Shown: positions 14,059-21,662 of the stretch, piece by piece
Layout: every line of letters starts with the position of its first letter
Numbering within the stretch: the stretch's first letter is position 1
NCBI GenBank assembly: GCA_937961295.1
Contig: CALGOK010000108.1
Span: 1-22,333, forward strand
DNA length: 22,333 nucleotides
Source of the DNA: an uncultured Gemmatimonadota bacterium
GTDB taxonomy: Bacteria > Gemmatimonadota > Gemmatimonadetes > Gemmatimonadales > GWC2-71-9
Direction: 5' to 3'
The notes under the pieces: model-generated
Database searches by the model: none
Told to the model about the DNA's origin: nothing
What the model saw: the letters and a program-made list of their open reading frames with translations, nothing else
Translations under genes and position numbers: made by a program

Positions 14059-14699
14059 CCCGGCCGACGGCGCCAGAATCGGCTGGAGACCGCGGTGGTG
14101 CGCAGGTTTCCGGGCACCGGCTCGCCGTCGAGCGCACTCACCAGCACCATCCCCCTGGCGGCGTTGCAGGCCACCAGCGACCGCCACGCCAGCTCCTCGT
14201 AGCGGAGCGCGGCGGTATGGATCCCGCCCCGCACCGTCTCCGCCAGCCGGGCCCGGGCCACGCTCGGCAGCCCCCCAAGCGACAGTGGCGGGAAGAAGAG
14301 CCGCTCGCCGTCCCACCAGCCGATCGCCCAGTTGGTGGCCTCGATCACGAACCCGTCGCCGTCGAGCAGCAGCGCGTCGTCGGCACCGAGGGCCTGCACC
14401 GAGGTCCTGGCTGCCTCGAGCCAGGCGCGGTCGGTGGTCTTGTGGCGATAACCCCGATGCGGCGCGGGGGAGGTGGCGAGCACCAGCGGCACCGTCGGCA
14501 CCGGCTCCCGCTCGGAAATCGTCACCCCGCTGGAGGAGATCTCGTAGCGGACCACCCGGTCGTCCCCGTGCGCCGGCGCGGTGAGCGCGGGCATCGGCAG
14601 GCCCACCGCGTGGGCCGACTGCTCCAGCCGGGCCAGGTGGAACGGCCAGAGCGGCACCTGACCGTCGATCACGCGCACCGTCTCGATGAGCGCCGTCAT
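14055..14699 (-). CDS. Class IV aminotransferase / aminodeoxychorismate-lyase-like PLP enzyme
   Basis: A 214-residue fold-type IV PLP protein. Lys87 in RHKTTDRAW is the PLP lysine; GADDALLLDGDGFVIEATNWAI (105-126) with Glu120 is the conserved cofactor-binding stretch. It is shorter than branched-chain aminotransferases (about 290-310 residues) and nearer in size to small PabC-like proteins. A role in folate synthesis (4-amino-4-deoxychorismate to p-aminobenzoate) is therefore possible but not proven; no pabA/B gene is adjacent. ATG 14699 overlaps the stop of the EamA gene as ATGA. Its stop codon forms part of the tRNA-His promoter. Confidence 0.8.
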   Translation of the reverse strand: MTALIETVRVIDGQVPLWPFHLARLEQSAHAVGLPMPALTAPAHGDDRVVRYEISSSGVTISEREPVPTVPLVLATSPAPHRGYRHKTTDRAWLEAARTSVQALGADDALLLDGDGFVIEATNWAIGWWDGERLFFPPLSLGGLPSVARARLAETVRGGIHTAALRYEELAWRSLVACNAARGMVLVSALDGEPVPGNLRTTAVSSRFWRRRPG

Positions 14700-15517
14700 C
14701 CGAACTCCGCCCGCGCCGGCCGGAGGGCACCCGCCGCGGCGTGCAGCGCGGTGGCACCGACGATGATCGCCCCGCCGGCCACCGCCGCCGCGCTCGGCAC
14801 CTCGCCCAGCAGCAGCCACGTCCAGACCGGGTTGAGCGCGGTCTCGATCAGCAGGAGCAGCGACGCCGCGAGCACCGGGACGTGGCGCAGTCCGGACGTC
14901 ACCAGCAGGTAGGCCAGCCCGATCTGGAAGGCGCCGAGATATCCCATCAGCAGCCAGTCCCCCGCCCCGGCACCGGTCACGGGGAGCGCCACCGGCAGCG
15001 TGACGGCACACGCGATGATGTTGCCGAGCACCACGGCGGCGAGCGCACCGTCGGTGCGGTTCCCCTCGCGACCCAGCCAGCGCAGGCCGCACATCATCAG
15101 CGCGAACGAGATGCCGGTGCCAAGGGCGAGCAGGTTGCCGCGAGCCGGATCAGGCGACGTGGTGCTCGCCACGTCGCCACCGCCGAACACCAGCAGCAGC
15201 CCCGCGAGCACCGCGAGCAGGACGGGGAGATCGCGCCGCCGGACCGGCTCGCGAAGCAGCAGCGGGGCCAGCAGCAGCACGAAGAACGGCGCGGTCGACT
15301 GCAGGTAGATGGTGTTGGCGCTGGTGGTCAGCCGGTTGGCGAGCACGAACGAGATCAGCGTGAACGCGTAGGCCAGCCCCACCACGGCCGCGCGCCAACT
15401 GAAGCCGCGCCGCGCCGCGGGGAGGAACACCAGCAGCACCAGCGCGGCGATCCCCGAGCGGAACGAGGCGACCTGCCAGCCGGTGAAATCGGCCAGCTTG
15501 ATCGCCGCCGCCAGCAC
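14696..15517 (-). CDS. EamA/DMT-family transporter, possibly lacking TM1
   Basis: A 273-residue polytopic inner membrane protein. Two EamA-type halves are visible: FRSGIAALVLLVFLPAARRG to VLLAVLAGLLLVFGGG, and a second from ARGNLLALGTGISFALMMC to IETALNPVWTWLLLGEVPS and GGAIIVGATALHAA. ALNPVWTWLLLGE is the typical second-half motif. The family normally has ten helices. Here the only in-frame start is GTG 15517, giving LAAAIKLADFTGW directly. The expected first helix before 'IKLA' is missing, and upstream codons give a Pro/Arg-rich stretch then a stop. The protein may thus be N-terminally truncated. Metabolite export is the usual role; the substrate is unknown. Confidence 0.78.
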   Translation of the reverse strand: MLAAAIKLADFTGWQVASFRSGIAALVLLVFLPAARRGFSWRAAVVGLAYAFTLISFVLANRLTTSANTIYLQSTAPFFVLLLAPLLLREPVRRRDLPVLLAVLAGLLLVFGGGDVASTTSPDPARGNLLALGTGISFALMMCGLRWLGREGNRTDGALAAVVLGNIIACAVTLPVALPVTGAGAGDWLLMGYLGAFQIGLAYLLVTSGLRHVPVLAASLLLLIETALNPVWTWLLLGEVPSAAAVAGGAIIVGATALHAAAGALRPARAEFG

Positions 15518-15639
15518 CCGCTCCTCCGTTGCCTCACTCGAGGCGCGGCGGGAGCGACGGGGCGGCGGGGGATCCCTGACTCACGCCCGCAAGCTATGCC
15601 GGTCGGCGGTGGCGGCGGAAGTCGGGACGGGTCCTCGCC

Positions 15640-15651
15640 TATGTTTGGGCC
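15640..15651 (+). promoter_or_regulatory. -10 box TATGTT 6 nt before the ctaA start (leaderless promoter candidate)
   Basis: TATGTT (15640-15645) is followed by exactly 6 nt and then ATG 15652. There is no Shine-Dalgarno in front of the ATG. Transcription starting about 7 nt past the box would begin at the start codon. No good -35 box is seen. The same arrangement occurs before icd and the 21663 hydrolase. Confidence 0.5.
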
Positions 15652-16665
15652 ATGGCCGACGTCCCTGCTGCCGCGCCGCGACTCGCCCGCTGGGGGTGGG
15701 CAACCGTGGCGGTCAACCTCCTGGTGATCCTCTGGGGCGCGTGGGTGCGCGCCAGCGGCAGCGGCGCCGGCTGCGGCGATCACTGGCCGCTCTGCAACGG
15801 CGAGATCATCCCGCTCTCCCCCACCATCGAGACGATCACCGAGTTCACCCACCGGGTCACCTCGGGATTTGCCCTGCTCATGGTGATCGGCCTCGTGGTC
15901 GGCGCGGTACGCACCTTCCCGCGGCGCCATCGGGTGCGCGGAGCAGCGTGGCTGGCGCTGGTGCTGATCGTGATCGAGGCGCTGATCGGGGCCGGGCTGG
16001 TGAAGTTCGAGCTGGTGGCCGACAACGCCTCGATGGCGCGTGCGCTCACGCTCGGCGCCCACCTGGTCAACACCCAGTTCCTGCTGGGCGCGATCGGACT
16101 CACGGCGTGGTGGGCCGGCGGCCGCCCGCCAATTTACGTCGGCGCGCTCGGCAGCCGCGGCTGGCTGCTCGTGCTGGGAACGCTCGGCCTGCTGGCGGTG
16201 GGACTCACCGGCGCCGTCGCTTCGCTCGGCGACACGCTCTTCCCGGCACGCACGCTGCGCGAGGGGATCGCGCAGGACTTCGACCCCACCTCGCACCTGC
16301 TGTTGCGGCTGCGGATCCTGCACCCGGCCATCGCGCTCGGCACCGGGATGCTGATCGGGTGGATCGGGCTGGTGGCAGCGGGGTGGCTCGGGGGGAGCCG
16401 GCGGTCAGGCGTGGAGAGCCGAGGAGACCCCGCCGCTCGCGGGCGTGCGACGGCCGCGAGGGCGGGGCGCATCGTGGCCGCGCTGGTGGGTCTGCAGTGG
16501 ACCATTGGCCTGGTGTCACTGGCGCTGCTGGTGCCGACCGCGCTGCTGCTGCTGCACCTGATCACCGCCGACCTGCTGTGGCTGGCGTGGGTGCTGTTTG
16601 CCGCCATCCTGCTGGAGGACCGAACGACTGATGACGGAGGACGGAGGATGGAGGATGGAGGATAA
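15652..16665 (+). CDS. ctaA: Heme A synthase (COX15/CtaA)
   Basis: A 337-residue inner membrane enzyme that oxidizes the C8 methyl of heme O to make heme A for aa3-type oxidase. The N-terminal GAWVRASGSGAGCGDHWPLCNG holds the paired cysteines and signature. Heme-ligand histidines are seen in TEFTHRVTSG, LGAHLVNTQFLLG, RILHPAIALG and LLLHLITADLLW. About eight helices are visible. The loop at about residues 247-271 is unusual: it is rich in Arg/Ala/Gly and coded by a palindrome (16428-16467) related to the intergenic one at 12605. The last residues (RTTDDGGRRMEDGG) are coded by a heptamer hairpin in which the TAA sits at the arm-loop junction. SURF1 at 2485 is a functional partner. Confidence 0.93.
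   Translation: MADVPAAAPRLARWGWATVAVNLLVILWGAWVRASGSGAGCGDHWPLCNGEIIPLSPTIETITEFTHRVTSGFALLMVIGLVVGAVRTFPRRHRVRGAAWLALVLIVIEALIGAGLVKFELVADNASMARALTLGAHLVNTQFLLGAIGLTAWWAGGRPPIYVGALGSRGWLLVLGTLGLLAVGLTGAVASLGDTLFPARTLREGIAQDFDPTSHLLLRLRILHPAIALGTGMLIGWIGLVAAGWLGGSRRSGVESRGDPAARGRATAARAGRIVAALVGLQWTIGLVSLALLVPTALLLLHLITADLLWLAWVLFAAILLEDRTTDDGGRRMEDGG
16428..16467. repeat. Palindromic element embedded in frame inside ctaA
   Basis: Arms CCCCGCCGCTCGCGG (16428-16442) and CCGCGAGGGCGGGG (16454-16467) pair with one bulge around an 11-nt loop. The flank and left arm (CGAGGAG, one variable base, CCCCGCCGCTCG) are the same as at 12598-12617, and the right arms also match (CGAGGGCGGGG). It codes for part of a non-conserved loop between two transmembrane helices of heme A synthase. 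Confidence 0.65.
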
Positions 16666-16707
16666 GGATTCCCTCGATCCTCCATCCTCCATCCTCCATC
16701 ATCCGTC
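16633..16707. repeat. GGATGGA heptamer inverted repeat between convergent ctaA and HD-GYP genes; terminator candidate
   Basis: The inner 21-bp arms 16643-16663 and 16677-16697 are exact reverse complements with a 13-nt loop. Extended arms 16633-16663 and 16677-16707 match at 28 of 31 positions. Each arm is a tandem run of a 7-bp unit (GGATGGA / TCCATCC). The ctaA stop TAA (16663-16665) and the HD-GYP stop (16701-16699) both lie inside it. It is the only DNA between the two convergent genes, so it is a natural bidirectional terminator candidate. Confidence 0.8.
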
Positions 16708-17841
16708 CGGCACCAACCGCACCATCGCCGCGACGCCCTTGGCCGCCTCGAGGTCGAACACCGTGCCGGCGCCTTCCTCGAGGTACGCCAGCGCGCGCGC
16801 CGGTGGCCATGCCGGACGGTACGGCCGCGCGGCGCGCAGCGACACATAGGCGCTGCAGGCCCCGGCGAGCCGCGACGCCCAGTGCGGCGCGCCGCGAAAT
16901 CGCCGCTCCGGGTACCCGGAGCCATCTGGCCGGAGGTGGTGCTCGAACGCGACGACCGCGGCGAGCTCCATGATGCGTCCCCCCCGCTCGAGCAGCAGGT
17001 GCGATCCTTTGACCGTGTGCGTCTCCATCATCGCACGCTGATCGGGGGTGTACTCCTCCATCAATCGCAGCTCGGCCGGAAGGAGCGCCATGCCGATGTC
17101 GTGCAGCAGCGTGGCCACGCCGATTCGATGGCGACCCGGCACGTCGACTCCCGCTGCCGTGGAGACGGCCATCGCCAGCAGCGCGGTGTTCACCGCGTGG
17201 AACTGCGGGTACGCCTCGTGTGCCTTGGGCGCTGCCGCCTGCGGCAACTCGTGGCGATCGAGATGGGCGCCCAGGATCCGGACCACGGCGTCCGCCTCGG
17301 CCCGCGCCACCTTGCCGCGCGACGCCTGCGCCAGCGTGAACGCCACCGCCTCGAGCTCGTCGGTGAGGTCGAGCGCGAACTCGCGAGAGTCCTCTTCCTG
17401 CTCCTGCTCTTCCGGAGAGGCCTCGTCGTCAGCGAACGGGTCGACCACCGACACGCGACCGAAGCGCACGCCCGGATAGCGGGTCTCGTCGGGCATCGTC
17501 TCGACCGGCGCACCGCTGGCCAGGCGCCGCTGCACTTCGCGCAGGAAGTCGAGCAGCGCGGCGGGCGTCGCGTCACGATCGAACTCGAGCCGGCGCACGC
17601 CCGCGTCCGCGAGCCGCGCGCCCCAGTTCCAGTCCGCCAGCTCGTGCACCGCGCGGCCGTTGAACACCGGCGCCGTGCCGAGGAAGTAGAACGTCGGTTC
17701 GGCCTGCTCGCGCAGCAGCTGCTCGAGGGCGTCCCAGAGCGCCGCGGCGGCCTTCTCCGCCGCGGGATGCCCGGGGTCGTAGAGCGCGAGCGTGGACATC
17801 GCCTGCGCGAGCGAGTGCAGGAACCGGATCGCGACGTTCAC
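16699..17841 (-). CDS. Degenerate HD-GYP-domain protein with novel N-terminal module
   Basis: A 380-residue cytosolic protein. Residues 7-105 form a module shared with the upstream HEAT-like protein (YDPGHP at 21-26). An acidic linker (134-158) follows, then an HD-GYP domain: HDIG (His247, Asp248), His275 in ETHTVKGSHLL, His301 and His302, and RPDGSGYP (304-311). HD-GYP proteins hydrolyse cyclic di-GMP. Here HDIGK reads HDIGM, HHE reads HHL, and the late metal-binding Asp of the 'ADxxDAL...RPYR' segment is absent (ACSAYVSLRAARPYR). Activity is therefore doubtful and a sensing or binding role possible. GTG 17841 overlaps the preceding stop as GTGA. The C-terminal VPDG is encoded by the heptamer hairpin. 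Confidence 0.82.
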   Translation of the reverse strand: MNVAIRFLHSLAQAMSTLALYDPGHPAAEKAAAALWDALEQLLREQAEPTFYFLGTAPVFNGRAVHELADWNWGARLADAGVRRLEFDRDATPAALLDFLREVQRRLASGAPVETMPDETRYPGVRFGRVSVVDPFADDEASPEEQEQEEDSREFALDLTDELEAVAFTLAQASRGKVARAEADAVVRILGAHLDRHELPQAAAPKAHEAYPQFHAVNTALLAMAVSTAAGVDVPGRHRIGVATLLHDIGMALLPAELRLMEEYTPDQRAMMETHTVKGSHLLLERGGRIMELAAVVAFEHHLRPDGSGYPERRFRGAPHWASRLAGACSAYVSLRAARPYRPAWPPARALAYLEEGAGTVFDLEAAKGVAAMVRLVPDG

Positions 17842-19775
17842 CGGATCGGCCCCACCAGCGCCCGGATCTCGGGGTCGTCGCTGCGCGCAGCCAACTGGGT
17901 CACGATCAGCACCGGACGATGATGGTTCCACCGGCGACAGAGCACCTCCAGCGCCGCAAACGTGGCGGGCGTGCGGGGCCGCAGACGCCACCGCCGCAGC
18001 AGTCCGGCCCGCTCCCGGACGAGCGTGAGCAGCGGCGGCACCACGAGCGGATTGTCGCTCTCCGCCAGGAGGCGGATCGCCTGGGCGGAGAGATCGTCAT
18101 CGCCGAGGGCGAGCACCGCCAGCACCGGCGCGACGAGCTGCGGCGGACACGGGGCGCGCACCGCCGCGAGCGCCAGCTGCGTCATGGCGATGTCGCCGCT
18201 CTCGAGCGCCTCGGTCACCGCCCGGTCGCGCGAGCGCTCGTCGCGGAGCAGCACCTTCATCGCCTCGAGGCGGACCCGTGGCTCCTCGTGCTCGAGCAGC
18301 GGCAGGATGCGATTGACGTCGGCAACCTCCTCGTGCTGGGCGAGGACCGCGAGGATGTTGCGCGCCAGGTGCCACCCCGCTCCCGCGAGGCGATCGAGCA
18401 GCGGCGCCTCGATGCGGCGCCCCATCCGCACCAGCAGGTCGAGCAGCCGGCGACGGACCGCGCGGTGCTGGGCACGGTCCATCGCGTCGAGGATCGGGTC
18501 GACCGCCGCCTCGGGGGCGTGCAGCCCCACGCGCTCCACCACCGCCCAGTCAGGCGCGGGCTCGCCGAGGCGCTTGGTGAGCACCAGCTCGCCACGCACC
18601 TGGCGCGAGATCGTTCGCGCCACCCCCGGAGCGTCGCCGCCACGGCCGATGAGCTGCAACACGACGGTGAGCTGGCCGCGCTCGGCCATCCGCTCGGCTG
18701 CCACGAGCACCGGCTCGGTCGCGAGCTCCAGTTGCAGCCCGAGCGTCACCAGGCGCGATGACTCGGGTGCCAGGCGCCGGTCGGCGTCCTCGGCGAGCTC
18801 GGTGGTCACGCCGTCCCACTGCTCGAGCAACGCCATCACCTCGGTGGCAAAGTGCCCCTCGGGCACGCTCCGCTGGCTGCCCTCGCCGCCGGCGAGCTTG
18901 GCGAGCAGCCACCGCAACTGCTCGGAGACGGGGTCGCCATCGGCCTCGGCCACCGATTCGAGCAGCTGGAGCAGCAGCACCGGGGGAACCTGCTCCAGCG
19001 TCTCGCGCATGAAGCGGCGGCGGGCCACCCGGCTTGGCGATGCCGCCATGACGCGGGTGGCGGCTGGCCGGGAGAGCGCGGTGAGCACCTCGACGAACCG
19101 CCGGCGGGCCGAGCCGACGTTGCGCTCGCGGCGCGCGTACAGCGCGCTGCTGAACGCCGAGAGCGCCTCGTAGACCCGTCGCGCGCCATCGGTGCTCTCG
19201 GAGGCGCGCTCGTTGATCGCCGCAGCCAGCTGCACCGGCGTGGGCACCGGGGCGCCGTCGGCGAGCCGCTGCCCGAAGGCCGCCTCCACCAGGCGCGACC
19301 AGAAGACCTCCTCGAGGTCCTCGTCGAGGCCGGCGTCGCCGAACGCGAGGACGTCGTACGTGAGCGGCTCCACGCGCAGGTGCGGCGTCTGGAGTCCCTC
19401 GCGCCCGATCTTCTCCTCGGCGGCGGCATCGGCCAGCGCGGCGAGCATCTCGCCGACCTCGCTCGTGGTCACCCCGGGCACGAGGTGGATCGTGCCGATG
19501 TTGCGGCGGTGGAGCTTCTGGGCAAACTGCCGGACCTGGTTGGGGCACGGCTCGACGGCGGCGCCATCGATCATCACGGTCTTCGGCGTGAAGCCGAGGG
19601 TGATCGTGCCCCGCACCTCCAGCGCGGCGGCGAGCTCGGTGGTGAGCCGCTCGGCGGTCTCGACGGCGAAGCGGTGCCCGGGCGGGTACATCCCGGCCTT
19701 GGTGAGTGCGACCGTGAACTCGCGCAGCATGGCGTTCATCACCGGCGAGAGGGCGGAGGCGATCGGCTCCTTCAT
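17838..19775 (-). CDS. Large HEAT-like helical repeat protein
   Basis: A 645-residue, mostly helical, cytosolic protein with no catalytic motif. Residues 14-114 resemble the N-terminal module of the HD-GYP neighbour (MYPPGH at 29-34, then a strand-like TITLGFTPKTVMIDGAAVEP, then GTIHLVPGVTTSEVGEML). From about 360 on, HEAT-type alpha repeats are evident: ARNILAVLAQHEEVADVNRI, LEHEEPRVRLEAMKVLLRDE, and similar. These form curved scaffolds for protein binding. ATG 19775 overlaps the DUF3293-like stop as ATGA, and its own stop overlaps the HD-GYP start as GTGA. Strict coupling plus the shared module suggests the HEAT-like and HD-GYP proteins work together. Confidence 0.72.
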   Translation of the reverse strand: MKEPIASALSPVMNAMLREFTVALTKAGMYPPGHRFAVETAERLTTELAAALEVRGTITLGFTPKTVMIDGAAVEPCPNQVRQFAQKLHRRNIGTIHLVPGVTTSEVGEMLAALADAAAEEKIGREGLQTPHLRVEPLTYDVLAFGDAGLDEDLEEVFWSRLVEAAFGQRLADGAPVPTPVQLAAAINERASESTDGARRVYEALSAFSSALYARRERNVGSARRRFVEVLTALSRPAATRVMAASPSRVARRRFMRETLEQVPPVLLLQLLESVAEADGDPVSEQLRWLLAKLAGGEGSQRSVPEGHFATEVMALLEQWDGVTTELAEDADRRLAPESSRLVTLGLQLELATEPVLVAAERMAERGQLTVVLQLIGRGGDAPGVARTISRQVRGELVLTKRLGEPAPDWAVVERVGLHAPEAAVDPILDAMDRAQHRAVRRRLLDLLVRMGRRIEAPLLDRLAGAGWHLARNILAVLAQHEEVADVNRILPLLEHEEPRVRLEAMKVLLRDERSRDRAVTEALESGDIAMTQLALAAVRAPCPPQLVAPVLAVLALGDDDLSAQAIRLLAESDNPLVVPPLLTLVRERAGLLRRWRLRPRTPATFAALEVLCRRWNHHRPVLIVTQLAARSDDPEIRALVGPIR

Positions 19776-20254
19776 GCCGGTTCCAGCCGCCACGGTGCCG
19801 CCTCGGTGAGCGCGCCGATCACCCACATCGCCTCGCCGTCGTACCAGTAGATCGCCGACTGGTCCCACTCGCGGGCGAGCTGGCGCACCTCCTCCATCGG
19901 CCATGGCAGTGCGACACCCACCTCGGCGCGGGACCGGTCGCGCGACAACCCGTCCACCCGGACGGGCGAGACGCCGCGCGCGGCCAGCGCGGCGGCGAAG
20001 CGCTCGCGCCGGGCGGCGTTCTCGGCCGGGGTGCTGTCGCGACCCCGCGGGTTGTCGGACGTCACCAGCCCGAACGGGCCGGGGAGTCCTGCGGCACGGA
20101 ACACGGCGCGCTCCCTCGCGCCCAGCGGGCGCGCAAGATCGACCTCCTGCGGCGACGGTCCGTGCACCAGCAGGATCGTCTCCGCATAGGATGCCCAGCC
20201 CGGGTCGTCCGCGGGGCGCATCGGCTCCGGCGCGGGGGACGGCTCCCGGTTCAT
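19772..20254 (-). CDS. DUF3293-like protein
   Basis: A 160-residue protein. FGLVTSDNPRGRDSTPAENA (about 81-100), followed by ERFAAALAARGVSPVRVDGLS and late REWDQSAIYWYDGEAMWVI, matches the DUF3293 pattern ('ALVTAWNP.G...N......L...L', then 'F.Q.A.hW'). Function of the family is unknown. ATG 20254 lies 4 nt past the icd stop, and its stop overlaps the next start as ATGA. An internal ATG at codon 12 is a possible alternative start. Confidence 0.7.
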   Translation of the reverse strand: MNREPSPAPEPMRPADDPGWASYAETILLVHGPSPQEVDLARPLGARERAVFRAAGLPGPFGLVTSDNPRGRDSTPAENAARRERFAAALAARGVSPVRVDGLSRDRSRAEVGVALPWPMEEVRQLAREWDQSAIYWYDGEAMWVIGALTEAAPWRLEPA

Positions 20255-20258
20255 CGCC

Positions 20259-21605
20259 TCAGGGGGTCATGTTCTCCACGACCGCGTTGCCGAACGCGCT
20301 CGTCGAGAGCTTCGTGGCGCCGTCCATCAGGCGCTCGAAGTCGTAGGTCACCCGCTTCTGGCCGATGGTGCGCTCGAGGCCGCGGATGATCAGGTCGGCC
20401 GCCTCGTTCCAGCCGAGGTGGCGGAGCATCATCTCGCCCGAGAGGATCACCGACCCGGGGTTGACCATGTCCTTGCCGGCGTACTTGGGCGCGGTGCCGT
20501 GGGTCGCCTCGAAGATGGCGTGGCCGGTGAGGTAGTTGATGTTCGCACCGGGCGCGATGCCGATGCCGCCCACTTGCGCCGCGAGCGCGTCGGAGAGGTA
20601 GTCGCCGTTGAGGTTGAGCGTCGCGATCACGTCGTACTCGCGCGGGCGCAGGAGCACCTGCTGGAGCATCGCATCGGCGATGACGTCCTTGATGACGATC
20701 CCCGCGCCGGGCTTCCCGTCGGGGATGACGTGCCAGGGTCCGCCGTCGAGCGGCACGGCACCGAAGAAGTCCCGGGCGGTCTGGTAGCCCCAGTCCGAGA
20801 AGCTTCCCTCGGTGAACTTCATGATGTTGCCCTTGTGCACCAGCGTGACCGACTTCCGCGCGTTGCTGATCGCGTAGCTGATCGCACTGTGCACCAGCCG
20901 CTCGGTGCCGAGCCGCGACACCGGCTTGATGCCGAGGCCCACCTCGACACCGAGCTCGCGCTTCGGTGCGCCGATGCCCTCGAGCGCCTGCTGCCACTCG
21001 GCCACCTTCGCCGGGCTGCCGAAGCGGATCTTCTCGTACGCCTTGGGGAACTCGGCGGCGAGGAAGTCGAGCACCCTGGCCGCCTCCGGGCTGCCGCCGA
21101 CCCACTCGATGCCCGCGTAGATGTCCTCGGTGTTCTCGCGGAAGATCACCATGTCGACCGCGTCGGGTTCCTTGACCGGCGAGGGCACGCCGGTGAACCA
21201 GCGCACCGGGCGCACGCAGGCGTACAGGTCGAGCCGCTGGCGCAGCGTGACGTTGAGCGAGCGGAACCCGCCGCCCACCGGCGTGGTGAGCGGCCCCTTG
21301 ATGGCCACCAGGTAGTGGTCGATCGCGGCGAGGGTGTCATCGGGGAGCCAGGAGTCGAACTTCTCCTTCGACTTCTCGCCGGCGAACACCTCGAACCAGG
21401 CCAGCCGCCGCTTGCCCCCGTAGGCGTGGCGCACCGCGCCGTCGAGCACGTGCTGCGTCGCGCGCCAGATGTCGGGGCCCGTGCCGTCGCCCTCGATGAA
21501 CGGGAGCACCGGGACGTCGGGCACCTCGAGGGCGCCGTTGCGGATGGTGATCTGCTCGCCGTCGGTCGGCGCGGCGAGCTGTGCAAAGGATGGTGTGGTG
21601 GGCAT
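20259..21605 (-). CDS. icd: NADP-dependent isocitrate dehydrogenase
   Basis: A 448-residue TCA-cycle enzyme that decarboxylates isocitrate to 2-oxoglutarate with reduction of NADP. Substrate residues are in [20 protein letters not shown], the catalytic Tyr in [11 protein letters not shown] and the catalytic Lys in [31 protein letters not shown] holds the Lys-Tyr pair linked to NADP preference in the E. coli type. Length fits the bacterial homodimeric class, slightly longer than E. coli Icd. I chose ATG 21605: there is no Shine-Dalgarno, and a TATACT box lies exactly 6 nt upstream, pointing to a leaderless mRNA. It is the first gene of a unit with the DUF3293-like, HEAT-like and HD-GYP genes. 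Confidence 0.95.
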   Translation of the reverse strand: MPTTPSFAQLAAPTDGEQITIRNGALEVPDVPVLPFIEGDGTGPDIWRATQHVLDGAVRHAYGGKRRLAWFEVFAGEKSKEKFDSWLPDDTLAAIDHYLVAIKGPLTTPVGGGFRSLNVTLRQRLDLYACVRPVRWFTGVPSPVKEPDAVDMVIFRENTEDIYAGIEWVGGSPEAARVLDFLAAEFPKAYEKIRFGSPAKVAEWQQALEGIGAPKRELGVEVGLGIKPVSRLGTERLVHSAISYAISNARKSVTLVHKGNIMKFTEGSFSDWGYQTARDFFGAVPLDGGPWHVIPDGKPGAGIVIKDVIADAMLQQVLLRPREYDVIATLNLNGDYLSDALAAQVGGIGIAPGANINYLTGHAIFEATHGTAPKYAGKDMVNPGSVILSGEMMLRHLGWNEAADLIIRGLERTIGQKRVTYDFERLMDGATKLSTSAFGNAVVENMTP

Positions 21606-21617
21606 CCCGGAAGTATA
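21606..21617 (-). promoter_or_regulatory. -10 box TATACT 6 nt before the icd start (leaderless promoter candidate)
   Basis: On the minus strand TATACT (21617-21612) is followed by TCCGGG and then ATG 21605. No ribosome site fits between them. It shares the 57-bp divergent intergenic region with the TATCTT box of the 21663 gene. Confidence 0.55.
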
Positions 21618-21650
21618 GCGTCGTCCGCCCGGCGCGACAGCCGAGCCGGG

Positions 21651-21662
21651 TATCTTCCGGCG
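21651..21662 (+). promoter_or_regulatory. -10 box TATCTT 6 nt before the 21663 hydrolase start (leaderless promoter candidate)
   Basis: TATCTT (21651-21656), then CCGGCG, then ATG 21663. It has the same 6-nt spacing as at icd and ctaA and no Shine-Dalgarno. The -35 region is GC-rich and not recognisable. Confidence 0.5.
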
